A stretch of 64,000 nucleotides of DNA. Source: Eoetvoesiella caeni. Lineage in GTDB: Bacteria; Pseudomonadota; Gammaproteobacteria; Burkholderiales; Burkholderiaceae_B. The position numbers were made by a program, and so were the translations under genes. The notes under the pieces were generated by a model. That model was given only the letters and a program-made list of their open reading frames with translations, had not been told where the DNA came from and did no database searches. The stretch spans positions 115,123-179,122 of the forward strand of contig NZ_QNRQ01000010.1 of NCBI RefSeq assembly GCF_003315175.1. The letters run 5' to 3'. Numbering within the stretch: position 1 is the first letter of the stretch; each line of letters opens with the position of its first letter. This document shows, in pieces, positions 8,115 to 16,506 of this stretch.

Positions 8115-8138
8115 TACAGACTTCCACTGGGGTCTGTA
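8115..8138. repeat. Inverted repeat next to the att core
   Basis: TACAGAC (8115-8121) and GTCTGTA (8132-8138) are perfect 7-bp arms around a 10-nt loop, 10 bp from the att core on the integrase side. A site for integrase or a host factor is possible. Confidence 0.45.
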
Positions 8139-8150
8139 AGTCGTTGAAAA

Positions 8151-8172
8151 GAGGAGCTTCGGCTCCTTTTTT
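8151..8172 (+). terminator. Intrinsic terminator between att core and integrase
   Basis: AGGAGC-TTCG-GCTCCT followed by TTTTTT gives a 6-bp GC-rich stem with a stable UUCG tetraloop and a U tract, reading rightward. When the element is integrated it would terminate read-through from the host tRNA-Gly gene and shield the integrase. Confidence 0.85.
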
Positions 8173-8303
8173 CATTCCAGCAAAAGCCACTGGAATCCAC
8201 CGACAGCCAGCGTTTTTGAGGCCAAAAACAAGGCCAAAGAATGCGGGCGGTGCCGGTTCCGGTTTGTTGCTGGGGTTGGATCGGGATGACCAGCAGCATC
8301 GGG

Positions 8304-8322
8304 CCTAAGTCCAAGACTTAGG
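8304..8322 (+). promoter_or_regulatory. Hairpin overlapping the integrase Shine-Dalgarno site
   Basis: CCTAAGTC (8304-8311) and GACTTAGG (8315-8322) form a perfect 8-bp stem with a CAA loop. The 3' arm includes the first three bases of the AGGAG ribosome site (8320-8324) of the integrase. As RNA it could limit translation; as DNA it could be an operator. Both readings are inference. Confidence 0.55.
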
Positions 8323-8329
8323 AGCTTCG

Positions 8330-10264
8330 ATGATGGCACTCTCTGATCTGACTGTGCGGCAAGCCAAGGCCGCTGACAAAACCTACAGCCTCCCCGATAC
8401 CGATGGCCTCGGCCTGGTGGTCGCCCCTACCGGCGGCAAATCGTGGCACCTGCGCTACTACTGGCTCGGCAAGCAAAAGCGCATCTCCCTGGGCAACTAC
8501 CCCGAGATCGGCCTGCGTGAAGCGCGTACCTTGCGCGACGAAGCCCGCGCACTCTTGGCTAGGGGCATCAACCCTCACACCGACCGCAAGCAGAAACGCC
8601 ATGCCGTGAAGCTGGCGGCCGACTACACGTTCAAGGCGGTCTTCGATGCCTGGGTCGAGCATCGGCGCAAGGAACTCAAGGAAGGCCGTCAAAGCACCCT
8701 CTCGCAGATCCTGCGGATTTTCGGCAAGGACGTGCTGCCCGCCCTCGGGAAGATGTCGATCTACGACATTCGCCGGCCCCAGCTTCTGGGCGTCCTGGCA
8801 AGAATCGAGGAACGCAAGGCTTTCACCACGGCAGAAAAGGTCCGCACCTGGTTGAGCCAGTTGTTCCGCTATGCCCTCGTGATCGTCGAGGGGCTGGAGG
8901 CCAATCCGGCTTCTGACCTGGATGTGGTGGCGGAGCCCAAGCCTCCGGTGAACCACAACCCGTACTTGCATTTGCCCGAGCTGCCGGAATTCCTTCAGAA
9001 GCTCCGGCTCTACAACCCGCGTGGCTGGCAGACCCAGCTCGGCATCCGGCTGCTGTTCCTGACCGGGGTGCGAACCGGCGAGCTGCGGCTGGCGACCCCG
9101 GATCAGTTCGACCTGGACCGCGGCCTCTGGATCATTCCACCCCAGATCGTCAAGCAGCTTCAGGATGAGATGCGCAAGGCCGGCAAGCGCCCCCAGGATG
9201 TGCCGCCCTACATCGTACCGCTGTCCCTTCAAGCCATCGAGATCGTGAGCTACCTTCTGGGGGTGATACGGCCGGCCCAGCGCCACCTGCTGGCGCACCG
9301 CAGCGAACTCAAGAAGCGCATCAGCGAGAACACCCTCAATGCCGCCTTGAAGCGGATGGGCTACGAGGACCAACTGACCGGCCACGGCATCCGGGGAACG
9401 ATTTCGACGGCGCTCAACGAGATCGGCTACCCCAAGATTTGGGTGGACGCGCAGCTCTCGCACTCCGACCCGAACAAGGTGAGTTCGGCTTACAACCATG
9501 CCAAGTACGTTGAGCCGCGCCGCCGGATGATGCAGGACTGGGCGGATCGCCTCGACCTGCTCGAACAGGGCCAGGTGGAGGCGGCCAGCGCGCACCTCAC
9601 CATTCACATCGAGGGCGTGCCGGCCATGGCAGAGGAGGACAAGCCCGACGCCATCGTTGCAGCGTCCTCTGCGGCACCCGTTCCGTCGATGGTGACCGCT
9701 CCCATCGTCGTGACGCCGAACGACGGGAGCATCACGTTCCAGCGGCTGTCGCAGGTGCCGCCGCCTCCGACGCATGCGCCAGAACCGGAAGTATCTGCCA
9801 TCCAGCGCGAGCGCGAGGAAATGCTGGCCATCTATGAATCGCCGAGCAGCCTGCCGGTCCCCCTGTTCGGCAAGTTGGCCGGGAAGTCCAAAGACCAGAT
9901 CAACCGCGAGTTGAAGGCCGGCAAACTGCTATCCGTCAGCTTGGGCAACCGGGGCCAGCGAGTTCCCGATTGGCAACTGGTGCCGCTCAAGCACAAGCTG
10001 GCCCAGGTGCTCATGCGCCAGTGTCCGCAAGCGGATTCGTGGGAGCTTTACCGCATGCTGACCCGGCCACACCCGGACCTGGGCGATCGCGCGGCCATCG
10101 ATTTGGTGACGCCAAGCAATCTGGGCATGGTGGTCCAGGTCATCGCAAGCGGCCAGTTCCATGCGAATGCGCCAGAGACAGTCCCACCGCGGCCTATCCC
10201 AGAGGAGGTGCGGCAGAGCGTTCGCCGAATGGTGGACAGCGCCGTGGTTCTGGACGGCGCATAG
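8330..10264 (+). CDS. intB: ICE tyrosine integrase (P4-type, IntB13-like)
   Basis: A 644-residue site-specific recombinase. The N-terminal DUF4102 arm-binding domain (about 1-95) contains LSDLTVRQAKAADKTYSLPD. A SAM-like core-binding domain follows (about 110-210). The catalytic domain (about 230-410) carries R in TGVRTGEL, HGIRGTISTALNE (the HxxR box) and LSHSDPNKVSSAYNHAKY with the nucleophile Tyr. Beyond it is a 220-residue C-terminal extension, which is characteristic of ICEclc-type integrases and makes it much longer than P4 Int (about 420). AGGAG lies 5 nt before the first of two tandem ATGs. It catalyses insertion into and excision from the 3' end of tRNA-Gly. Confidence 0.93.
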   Translation: MMALSDLTVRQAKAADKTYSLPDTDGLGLVVAPTGGKSWHLRYYWLGKQKRISLGNYPEIGLREARTLRDEARALLARGINPHTDRKQKRHAVKLAADYTFKAVFDAWVEHRRKELKEGRQSTLSQILRIFGKDVLPALGKMSIYDIRRPQLLGVLARIEERKAFTTAEKVRTWLSQLFRYALVIVEGLEANPASDLDVVAEPKPPVNHNPYLHLPELPEFLQKLRLYNPRGWQTQLGIRLLFLTGVRTGELRLATPDQFDLDRGLWIIPPQIVKQLQDEMRKAGKRPQDVPPYIVPLSLQAIEIVSYLLGVIRPAQRHLLAHRSELKKRISENTLNAALKRMGYEDQLTGHGIRGTISTALNEIGYPKIWVDAQLSHSDPNKVSSAYNHAKYVEPRRRMMQDWADRLDLLEQGQVEAASAHLTIHIEGVPAMAEEDKPDAIVAASSAAPVPSMVTAPIVVTPNDGSITFQRLSQVPPPPTHAPEPEVSAIQREREEMLAIYESPSSLPVPLFGKLAGKSKDQINRELKAGKLLSVSLGNRGQRVPDWQLVPLKHKLAQVLMRQCPQADSWELYRMLTRPHPDLGDRAAIDLVTPSNLGMVVQVIASGQFHANAPETVPPRPIPEEVRQSVRRMVDSAVVLDGA

Positions 10265-10301
10265 GGCTACCAGCCCTTGCGGGCGCCTTGCGGCCCCCGC
10301 G

Positions 10302-11274
10302 CTACGCTTGTACAGCCTGCACGAGTTCGCTCAGCGTGCGCGGGGCGGACGCAAAGAACACGGCACCAGTGTGCGCCGTCGAGAAATCGAGCAGGCGGTC
10401 GTTCATGCCCGGCGGATCGCCGAGGAACATGCGCTTCAGCATCTTCTGCGTGACGCACAGATGCCTGGAGTAGCCGATGAAGTAGGTGCCGTATTCGCCT
10501 TGGCCGGGGCGGCCAAAGGGCATGTTGTCGCGCAGGATGTCGTGCTCGGTACCGTCAGCACCCACGATCGTGGCGAGGGTCTTGTGCGACTTCTGGCCGC
10601 TCGTCGCATCGGGCAATTCGATATTGCTGACGATCTCCCGGCCGATGATCTGCTCTTGCTGGTCCTCGGGAAGCCGAGCCCACGGCTGCATTTGATGCAG
10701 ATACATCTGCACCACCACGTAGCTCCCGCCGGCGAATTCCTGATCCTCACTGCCGACCAGCGTGGATGCGCCGATTTCGTGCCCGGTCGGATTGGCTGTG
10801 CCATCGACGAAGCCAAGGAGATCGCGGGAGTCGAAATAGCGAAAGCACGCCACCTCGTCGGCCACCGTCACGCTGCTGCCCAATTGGTCCAACAGCAGGC
10901 GCTCGAATTCAAAGCAGAGGTCCTCGCCCTCGGCCCGGATATGAGCCGGGCGTGGCCGGCGCGGTGTGCTTCGCGCCCTTGATGGGTGCGAAGGGACGCA
11001 GTTCTTTCGGGCGCCTTCCGGCCTGGAAACGGTCCCACAGCGCCGATCCCAGGGCGGTGATGCACGACAGCCGGCCGTTGAGATCGCGAAGAAAGCCCAC
11101 CGTCTTGATCAGGTCGTCCAGGCCGTCCAGGACGCCGGCGACCGCCTGCAGGGACTCTCGGCCCTCGGCGACCGTCAATGTGAGAAACACCGCCGCGCGC
11201 GACAGTGGCGCATCGATGCTTTGCGAGTCGATGGGTACTCGGTCCCAACTACTTCCAACCATTGGCATCTCCAT
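10302..11274 (-). pseudogene. Dyp-type heme peroxidase, frameshifted
   Basis: Two frames together make one YfeX-like Dyp peroxidase (about 300 residues). The N-terminal part (11274 down to about 10950) runs from MEMPMVGSSW through LSCITALGSALWDRF to KHTAPATPG. The rest (to 10302) continues HIRAEGEDLCFEFERLLLDQL and includes the GFVDGTANP heme-site motif and FSTAHTGAVFF. At the join the expected GHILFH-like segment is missing bases: the sequence reads GGC, then one T, then CAT ATC. This looks like a deletion of about 11 nt that shifts the frame. The intact family oxidises dyes or phenolics with H2O2. It lies convergent with the integrase gene. The downstream part could only be made by internal initiation. 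Confidence 0.85.
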
Positions 11275-11431
11275 AAGGCCGGTTTAATTCGTCATGTTGC
11301 CAGAGATGAAAACGCGATGCTGGCGCATTGACAGCGCGTGCCGTTGCAATTACCAGGAAGCAGTGAATTCCCGCGCCGATTACGGATGCCTGGCATCGGC
11401 ATCTGAGTGGAGAGCACGCAGCGCGAGTGAG

Positions 11432-12085
11432 CTATCGGGTATTCGAGTAGGCCGCGCTATCTTTGGCAACCTGCATCGCCCTGCGCTCGAACAGCTCAGA
11501 AATGGCGCTGGCTCGCTCCCTGGGCCGCTGCAGATGTGTCACGACCTCGTAGGGAGCATCAGAAAGCGGCCGCATGGTGATGCCCCAGGCATGGGCGCGC
11601 TCAATACGCGATTGCGCAGAGATCCCGACGCCATAGCCAGCGGCGACCCATAGCGCCAAAATCTCAAACGAAGTGACATGCTGCATGCTCTGCTCGCTCA
11701 GCGGCGGGAAGGAGGACAACCGCTGATCCAGCAGCGGGCAGGTCTCTGCTTGCCAGCGAAACCCGGGGTAGTCCAGAACCTCGGCGGTCGTGAGCGTTGC
11801 CCGGCCAAGCAAGGAAGACCGCAATGGCATGGCGACAGCCATGTTATCGATCCACAAAGGCTGGCTTCTCAGGAACGGAGCACTCACGTGCCGAAGCGAT
11901 ATTCCTGCGTCATAGCGGCCTTCTTCAAGGCCGATCACCAGGTCGTCACCCGAGGCTTCAAAGAAGGCGATGGGGGTGTCCGGCTCTTCCGTGCGCTGCA
12001 GGGCGAGAAGCGTGGAGAGGCATGAGGACGGCACCCCGGGTGCTATAGCAAGCCTGAAATGAGAAAACTGGCTGGTGGCATGCAT
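11432..12085 (-). pseudogene. LysR-type regulator remnant (effector domain only)
   Basis: 217 residues from an ATG with a GGGGG-type ribosome site cover a LysR substrate-binding domain: FSHFRLAIAPGVPSSCLSTL at the start, an SLRHVSAPFLRSQPLW segment in the middle and WVAAGYGVGISAQSRIERAH near the end. The N-terminal helix-turn-helix (about 90 residues) is absent; upstream DNA instead holds palindromes and the divergent XRE gene. It is either a decayed regulator or, less likely, a stand-alone effector-binding protein. It cannot bind DNA by the usual LysR mode. Confidence 0.7.
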
Positions 12086-12147
12086 GAGGACCCCCAAGAA
12101 GCGATCTGGCCAGGAAGGCGAACCAACATCGTGGTTAAGAGTGAAGT

Positions 12148-12174
12148 TTAACGTCGTTAAAAATAACGTGGTTA
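12148..12174. promoter_or_regulatory. Pair of operator-like palindromes upstream of the XRE gene
   Basis: TTAACGTCGTTAA (12148-12160) is a perfect 13-bp palindrome and TAACGTGGTTA (12164-12174) is a second dyad with the same TAAC/GTTA half-sites. A related GTGGTTAA lies at 12131-12138. They sit in an AT-rich segment just before the XRE reading frame and look like an autoregulatory operator. Confidence 0.6.
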
Positions 12175-12204
12175 ATTTTGGAAGATTGTTTGACGCTTCT
12201 GCTA

Positions 12205-12498
12205 ATGCAGAAATCAACAATCCAGCCAGGCCGCCCTACTGGCACATCAACGTATGAATCCGAGTCGGCGTTGGCCTTCGGACAGGCCGTGCGCGCTGCC
12301 CGCGTCGCTCAGGGAGTCGCGCAAGACGAGTTCGCGTCTCGGGCAGTCATCTCGCGCTCGCACATGGGCAAGATCGAGCGCGGTGAGCACGTGCCCACAC
12401 TGCCTCTCATACTGAGAATTTCTACGGCGCTCAGGATAAGCGCGGCTGAACTGATGACGGCGACCGAACGCAATCTGCGTGCCGAAACCGATCCTTGA
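12205..12498 (+). CDS. XRE-family transcriptional regulator
   Basis: A 97-residue protein with a Cro/C1-type helix-turn-helix at about residues 20-75 (AFGQAVRAARVAQGVAQDEF, then RAVISRSHMGKIERGEHVPT, then LPLILRISTALRISAAEL). The ATG chosen (MQKSTIQPG) has no clear ribosome site; a TTG nine codons earlier is an alternative start. Its promoter region carries the palindrome pair, which suggests autoregulation. It ends 23 bp before the convergent LysR gene. Target genes are unknown; the nearby LysR and integrase are candidates. Confidence 0.8.
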   Translation: MQKSTIQPGRPTGTSTYESESALAFGQAVRAARVAQGVAQDEFASRAVISRSHMGKIERGEHVPTLPLILRISTALRISAAELMTATERNLRAETDP

Positions 12499-12521
12499 GG
12501 ATGTCCGCCGGCAGGACTCCG

Positions 12522-13412
12522 TCAACCGTCGGACGAGTCGCGTAACCGAGCGATAAACCGCTCCAGCGAAGCCGACAAACTGTTGCTTTCAGGCCGAAGC
12601 AAGTAGGTGGTGATCACCGCGGAATCCATCGCCAAGGGACGAATCACCACATCCGGCCATTGGCAGACCGGAATCTTGGTCGCCGTCATGAAGCCGACGC
12701 CATATCCTGCACCGACCAGCGTGAGCATCATGTCCAGCGAAGACACTTCCTCGACGATGTTCAGCTTGTGCTCCAGCACCTGCAAGAGCCGCCCCAATTC
12801 GCGGCAGTACCCCTCGCATGCGTGAGGGTCGCACAAGACAAGCGGATGCCCCCGGAGTTCATGAAGTGGGACCTTCTTGTGGACGAGCAGCGCGTGCCGA
12901 GCTGGCACGGCGATCACCAACGGATCCCGCCAGATGGGTTCGGCAACAATGTCGTCACCGACTTCGGCCGTGTGCGCGAATCCGATCGTGAAGTCGCCTG
13001 ACCGCAAGCCGCGTAGCTGCTCGGCCAACGGCACCTCGGATAGGCGTATCTCTATCTCCGGTTCCTCTGCGCGGCAGCGGACCAGAAATGCTGACAGTCG
13101 AGGATCGATCGCACCATCGGACACTGCAATGCGCAAGCTGCCTCGCAAGCCTGAGGCGACAGCCTTGGCGTTTTCTCGTGCCTGCTCCAGGACGGTGAAC
13201 AGGCGTCGAATATCCTGCAAGAAGGCAGCACCTGCTGCGGTCAGAACGGTTCCACGGCGATTTCGGTCGAAAAGTACCACCCCCAGTTCGTCTTCAAGCT
13301 CTTTGATGGCGCGAGATAAAGGGGGTTGCTCGATATGCAGGCGCTCGGCGGCCCGTGTGAAATGAAGCTCTTCGGCCAAAACGATAAAGCAACGCAGGTG
13401 TCGCAGTTCCAT
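12522..13412 (-). CDS. LysR-family transcriptional regulator
   Basis: A complete 296-residue LysR regulator starting MELRHLRCFIVLAEELHFTR. The winged helix-turn-helix spans residues 1-60 (AAERLHIEQPPLSRAIKELE then LGVVLFDRNRRG). The effector-binding domain spans about 90-290, with VGAGYGVGFMTATK near 235. It lies 186 bp downstream of the phosphorylase gene on the same strand, with its own upstream gap (13413-13598). The inducer and targets are unknown. Because it closes the leftward cargo block it may be cotranscribed with it or may regulate neighbouring genes. Confidence 0.88.
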   Translation of the reverse strand: MELRHLRCFIVLAEELHFTRAAERLHIEQPPLSRAIKELEDELGVVLFDRNRRGTVLTAAGAAFLQDIRRLFTVLEQARENAKAVASGLRGSLRIAVSDGAIDPRLSAFLVRCRAEEPEIEIRLSEVPLAEQLRGLRSGDFTIGFAHTAEVGDDIVAEPIWRDPLVIAVPARHALLVHKKVPLHELRGHPLVLCDPHACEGYCRELGRLLQVLEHKLNIVEEVSSLDMMLTLVGAGYGVGFMTATKIPVCQWPDVVIRPLAMDSAVITTYLLRPESNSLSASLERFIARLRDSSDG

Positions 13413-13598
13413 GAGCAATGTTCCTATTCAGACGCTGACGACCTCCTTCTATTTGCTCCACGCTATGCAGGTTGAAAACTTCTAGGCGATGTTTTTTGCA
13501 TATGCTCTTTGAGCACGAGATGTAGGCGTTCAACTTTTCCAAACGAGAGGCCGGGCTGTGTTTGACTGAGCATTCAAGAGCCCTGTTTATCTACGGCG

Positions 13599-15116
13599 CT
13601 AAGGTTCAATCTTTACGATGTCACCAATGTCATGCACGTATGCGAGTGCATAGGCCATCTCTCCAGAGGTTTGCGCATGCAAAAACATCAATGATTGTCC
13701 GCGTGTTACCTCGTCACCTAAGCGCACTTGCAATTGAATCCCTGCGGCTGGACTCTCAGGCGCTCCGGCTAATTTGGCTAAACGGGACAGCTTACGGTTG
13801 TCGATGTGTACTGCTCGGCCTGAAGTGGTTGCCAAAAGCGGTTCGACATAGAGAGCTTGGGGCGGCTCACGAAATCCCCCCTGAGCCGCGCAGATTCTCT
13901 GAAATTTTTCCCAGGCGCGGCCACTGCTGATCGTCTCGTGAGCCAACCGAAGTCCGTCCCCTTCTTTGGCGACACCGCCAAGCTCAAGCACCGCGCCCGC
14001 GACCAACGCCACGCGGTCACATAGGTCTTGCGGCGCATCCGCCTCGTTGCGCAATACGGCCAACACGTCGCGCGCCTCCAACGCCGGGCCGATACCTCTG
14101 CCGACAGGCTGATTCCCGTCTGTAAACAGGCAACGCAATACAAGGCCAAATGACGCGGCGACTTCCGAAAGGTGATGCGCAAGATGCTCGGCAGTTTCCC
14201 GGCTGCGGACTTTTGCGGTTGGCCCAACCGGAATATCGATCACGATGTGGGTCGCCCCTGCTGCAATCTTCTTGGATAACACCGAGGCAATCAGTTGTCC
14301 TTGCGTGTCGATATCCAGTTCACGCTCAATACGCACGAAGATGTCGTCCGCGGGGCTGAGGTGCATCGCGCCGCCCCACGCCACGCATCCACCCTCTTTC
14401 TCCACGACCTTTCTGAGCGTATCCAGGTCCAGGTCTACAGGAGCCAGCGTTTCCATGGTGTCCGCGGTGCCAGCGGGAGAGGTGATGGCGCGTGATGAGG
14501 TCTTGGGCATCACCAATCCATTGGCTGCGGCGATGGCAACCACCAACGGCGTGGTGCGATTTCCCGGTAATCCGCCCACGCAATGCTTGTCCACAACAAT
14601 CGGAGCCTGCCATTGCAGGTGATCTCCGACATCGACCATCGCACGGGTGAGATGGATGGTCTCTTGCATATCCAGAGGCAGTACCGCCGTTGCGGTCAGG
14701 AAGGCCGAAAGTGCGACATCGGTATAGCGACCATCGACCACATCACGGACGATCGCCTGCAACTCCGTCGTTTGCAGTCGGTGGCCGTGAATTCGCGCAC
14801 GCACGGCCGACAACGATTCGAGCAGCGGAGGATGCCGAACCTGCACAAGATCGCCCTCATGAATGTCCAGGGCATCCCAGGCGGCCTCGGACAGAGCGAT
14901 CTGTCCGGTTTTGAGCAGATCGCTGTCGATTTGGTACAGTAGCGCTTGCACAGTGCGGTCGCCGGCAATGATCAGTACCTGTGACCGCGGTGCCAGCCCT
15001 TCGGCACGGCAGACATGGCAATCGGTACGCATCAAGACGACGGGTTGATGCTGGGCATGCAGTCGCATGCGCAATGCTTGCAAGGCGGGTGTCTGGGGGG
15101 TGATGCGGGCACTCAC
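13599..15116 (-). CDS. AMP phosphorylase / thymidine phosphorylase family protein (TIGR02645)
   Basis: 505 residues from a GTG that overlaps the upstream stop as GTGA. The length and the N-terminal extension (about 1-85) match the archaeal-type AMP phosphorylase group rather than classical DeoA (about 440). The nucleoside-phosphorylase core has DKHCVGGLPGNRTTPLV (about 170-186), MPKTSSRAITSPAGTADTME (about 200-219) and a C-terminal domain from about 415. Known members convert AMP plus phosphate to adenine plus ribose-1,5-bisphosphate; bacterial members are often annotated as thymidine phosphorylase. It is the last gene of the prs-xfp-MBL operon. No RuBisCO or ribose-1,5-bisphosphate isomerase is visible, so the fate of the product is open. 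Confidence 0.82.
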   Translation of the reverse strand: MSARITPQTPALQALRMRLHAQHQPVVLMRTDCHVCRAEGLAPRSQVLIIAGDRTVQALLYQIDSDLLKTGQIALSEAAWDALDIHEGDLVQVRHPPLLESLSAVRARIHGHRLQTTELQAIVRDVVDGRYTDVALSAFLTATAVLPLDMQETIHLTRAMVDVGDHLQWQAPIVVDKHCVGGLPGNRTTPLVVAIAAANGLVMPKTSSRAITSPAGTADTMETLAPVDLDLDTLRKVVEKEGGCVAWGGAMHLSPADDIFVRIERELDIDTQGQLIASVLSKKIAAGATHIVIDIPVGPTAKVRSRETAEHLAHHLSEVAASFGLVLRCLFTDGNQPVGRGIGPALEARDVLAVLRNEADAPQDLCDRVALVAGAVLELGGVAKEGDGLRLAHETISSGRAWEKFQRICAAQGGFREPPQALYVEPLLATTSGRAVHIDNRKLSRLAKLAGAPESPAAGIQLQVRLGDEVTRGQSLMFLHAQTSGEMAYALAYVHDIGDIVKIEP

Positions 15117-16471
15117 AGGGCGAATTCCTGGTTTTGCATGGACACCGATGCGTGCCAATTGAGTTCGCGCTGGATACGTTCGCGCAGCGCCTCGGAGGCA
15201 TCGGATTCACCGTGAACAATGAACACTCTTTCCGGTGCCTTGGTAAAGCTGCGCAGCCATCGCATCAGCTCATCGCTGTCGGCATGAGCCGACAACATCG
15301 CAAGCTCGGCGACCTCCGCCTTGATCGGCATCCAGCGCCCATGAATTTTGACTTCGCGAGCGCCCTCAAGCAGCTTGCGTCCGCGCGTACCTGCTGCCTG
15401 GAATCCAGAGAACAGCAGCGTGTTCTGATGACTGCCGCCAAACGCTTCTATGTGATGCAGCACGCGGCCACCGGTGGCCATGCCGCTGGCGGAAATAATC
15501 ACCTTGGGGTAGCGATTCGCCGATAGCGCCTTGGACTCTTCAACGTCGCGCATGTATGTGACTTCTGAGAATGCCGCCTCGAAATCGTGTTGTGCGAGCT
15601 TGTGGTCGTCGGCATGGCGGTGCAGCAGCGCAGTTGCGCTGGTGGCCATGGGACTGTCCAGATAGACGGGCACGGTGCGGAGCCGACCGCGCTGTCGCAA
15701 CAGCCATAGGTCATAGATCAACGACTGCGCGCGTCCAACGGCAAAAGCGGGAATCACTACGGTGCCTCCGCGGCGAGTCGTGCGCTCGATGATGTCGCCC
15801 AGCGCTTCGACGGCATCGGAACGGTCATGACGACGATTGCCATAGGTGGACTCGATGATGATGTAGTCCGCTGCCGTGACGGGTTCAGGATCAGGCATGA
15901 CCACATCGTCATAGCGCCCCAGGTCGCCGGAGAACACCAAACGCTTGCCGCCAATGTCGATCTGAACCGTCGCCGCCCCAAGAATGTGACCAGCGCTGCG
16001 CAGCAGTAGACGGGCATTGCCCGGCAATTCCGTCTCTTGATGCAGCGGAACCGGTTTGAACTGCAGGAGCGCACGTTCTGCATCCCGAACCCGATACAGC
16101 GGAAGGGCTGGCTTGTGTTTGGAAAATCCTTTTCGATTGGCGAACTCGGCGTCCTTCTCTTGCAACCAGGCACTGTCGAGCAGGATGAGTTCGGCGACAT
16201 CTCGCGTGGCTGAGGTCGAGAAAATCTTCCCGCGGAACCCGTCCAGCACCAATCGGGGCAGATACCCACAATGATCCAGGTGCGCATGCGTCAGTACGAC
16301 CGCATCGATGTCCTTGGGTTCAACGGCCAGGCGCTGCCAATTAAGTTCGCGCAGGTTTTTCAATCCCTGGAACAGTCCGCAGTCGATCAGGATGCGGGTA
16401 TTGCCATGGGTGATAAGGTGCTTGGAGCCGGTGACGGTGCCGGCACCACCCAGGCTGGTCAATGAGAGCAT
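15113..16471 (-). CDS. Metallo-beta-lactamase / beta-CASP RNA-processing-type hydrolase
   Basis: A 452-residue CPSF/Ysh1-like protein. The MBL motif is VVLTHAHLDHCGYLPRL (HxHxDH, about residues 58-74), further metal ligands lie in HILGAATVQIDIGG and FSGDLGRYDD, and a beta-CASP plus RMMBL region follows (about 215-440), including SAHADSDELMRWLRSF and IVHGESDASEALRERI. The family cleaves RNA endo- or exonucleolytically. AGGAG precedes the ATG. It starts 35 bp after phosphoketolase and overlaps the phosphorylase. In this context it may release nucleotides for the phosphorylase, which is inference. Confidence 0.85.
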   Translation of the reverse strand: MLSLTSLGGAGTVTGSKHLITHGNTRILIDCGLFQGLKNLRELNWQRLAVEPKDIDAVVLTHAHLDHCGYLPRLVLDGFRGKIFSTSATRDVAELILLDSAWLQEKDAEFANRKGFSKHKPALPLYRVRDAERALLQFKPVPLHQETELPGNARLLLRSAGHILGAATVQIDIGGKRLVFSGDLGRYDDVVMPDPEPVTAADYIIIESTYGNRRHDRSDAVEALGDIIERTTRRGGTVVIPAFAVGRAQSLIYDLWLLRQRGRLRTVPVYLDSPMATSATALLHRHADDHKLAQHDFEAAFSEVTYMRDVEESKALSANRYPKVIISASGMATGGRVLHHIEAFGGSHQNTLLFSGFQAAGTRGRKLLEGAREVKIHGRWMPIKAEVAELAMLSAHADSDELMRWLRSFTKAPERVFIVHGESDASEALRERIQRELNWHASVSMQNQEFAL

Positions 16472-16506
16472 GTATTTGTCTCCTCTCTTGTTGGTGGGTT
16501 GTGAAA

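Noticed and set aside
8042..8308. An 88-codon plus-strand frame between att and intB
   Set aside because: It runs through the att core and the terminator hairpin, and lacks any protein-like features.
8318..9775. A 485-codon minus-strand frame over the integrase
   Set aside because: It is the mirror of the intB coding sequence, with repetitive Arg/His/Gly composition and no recognisable domain.
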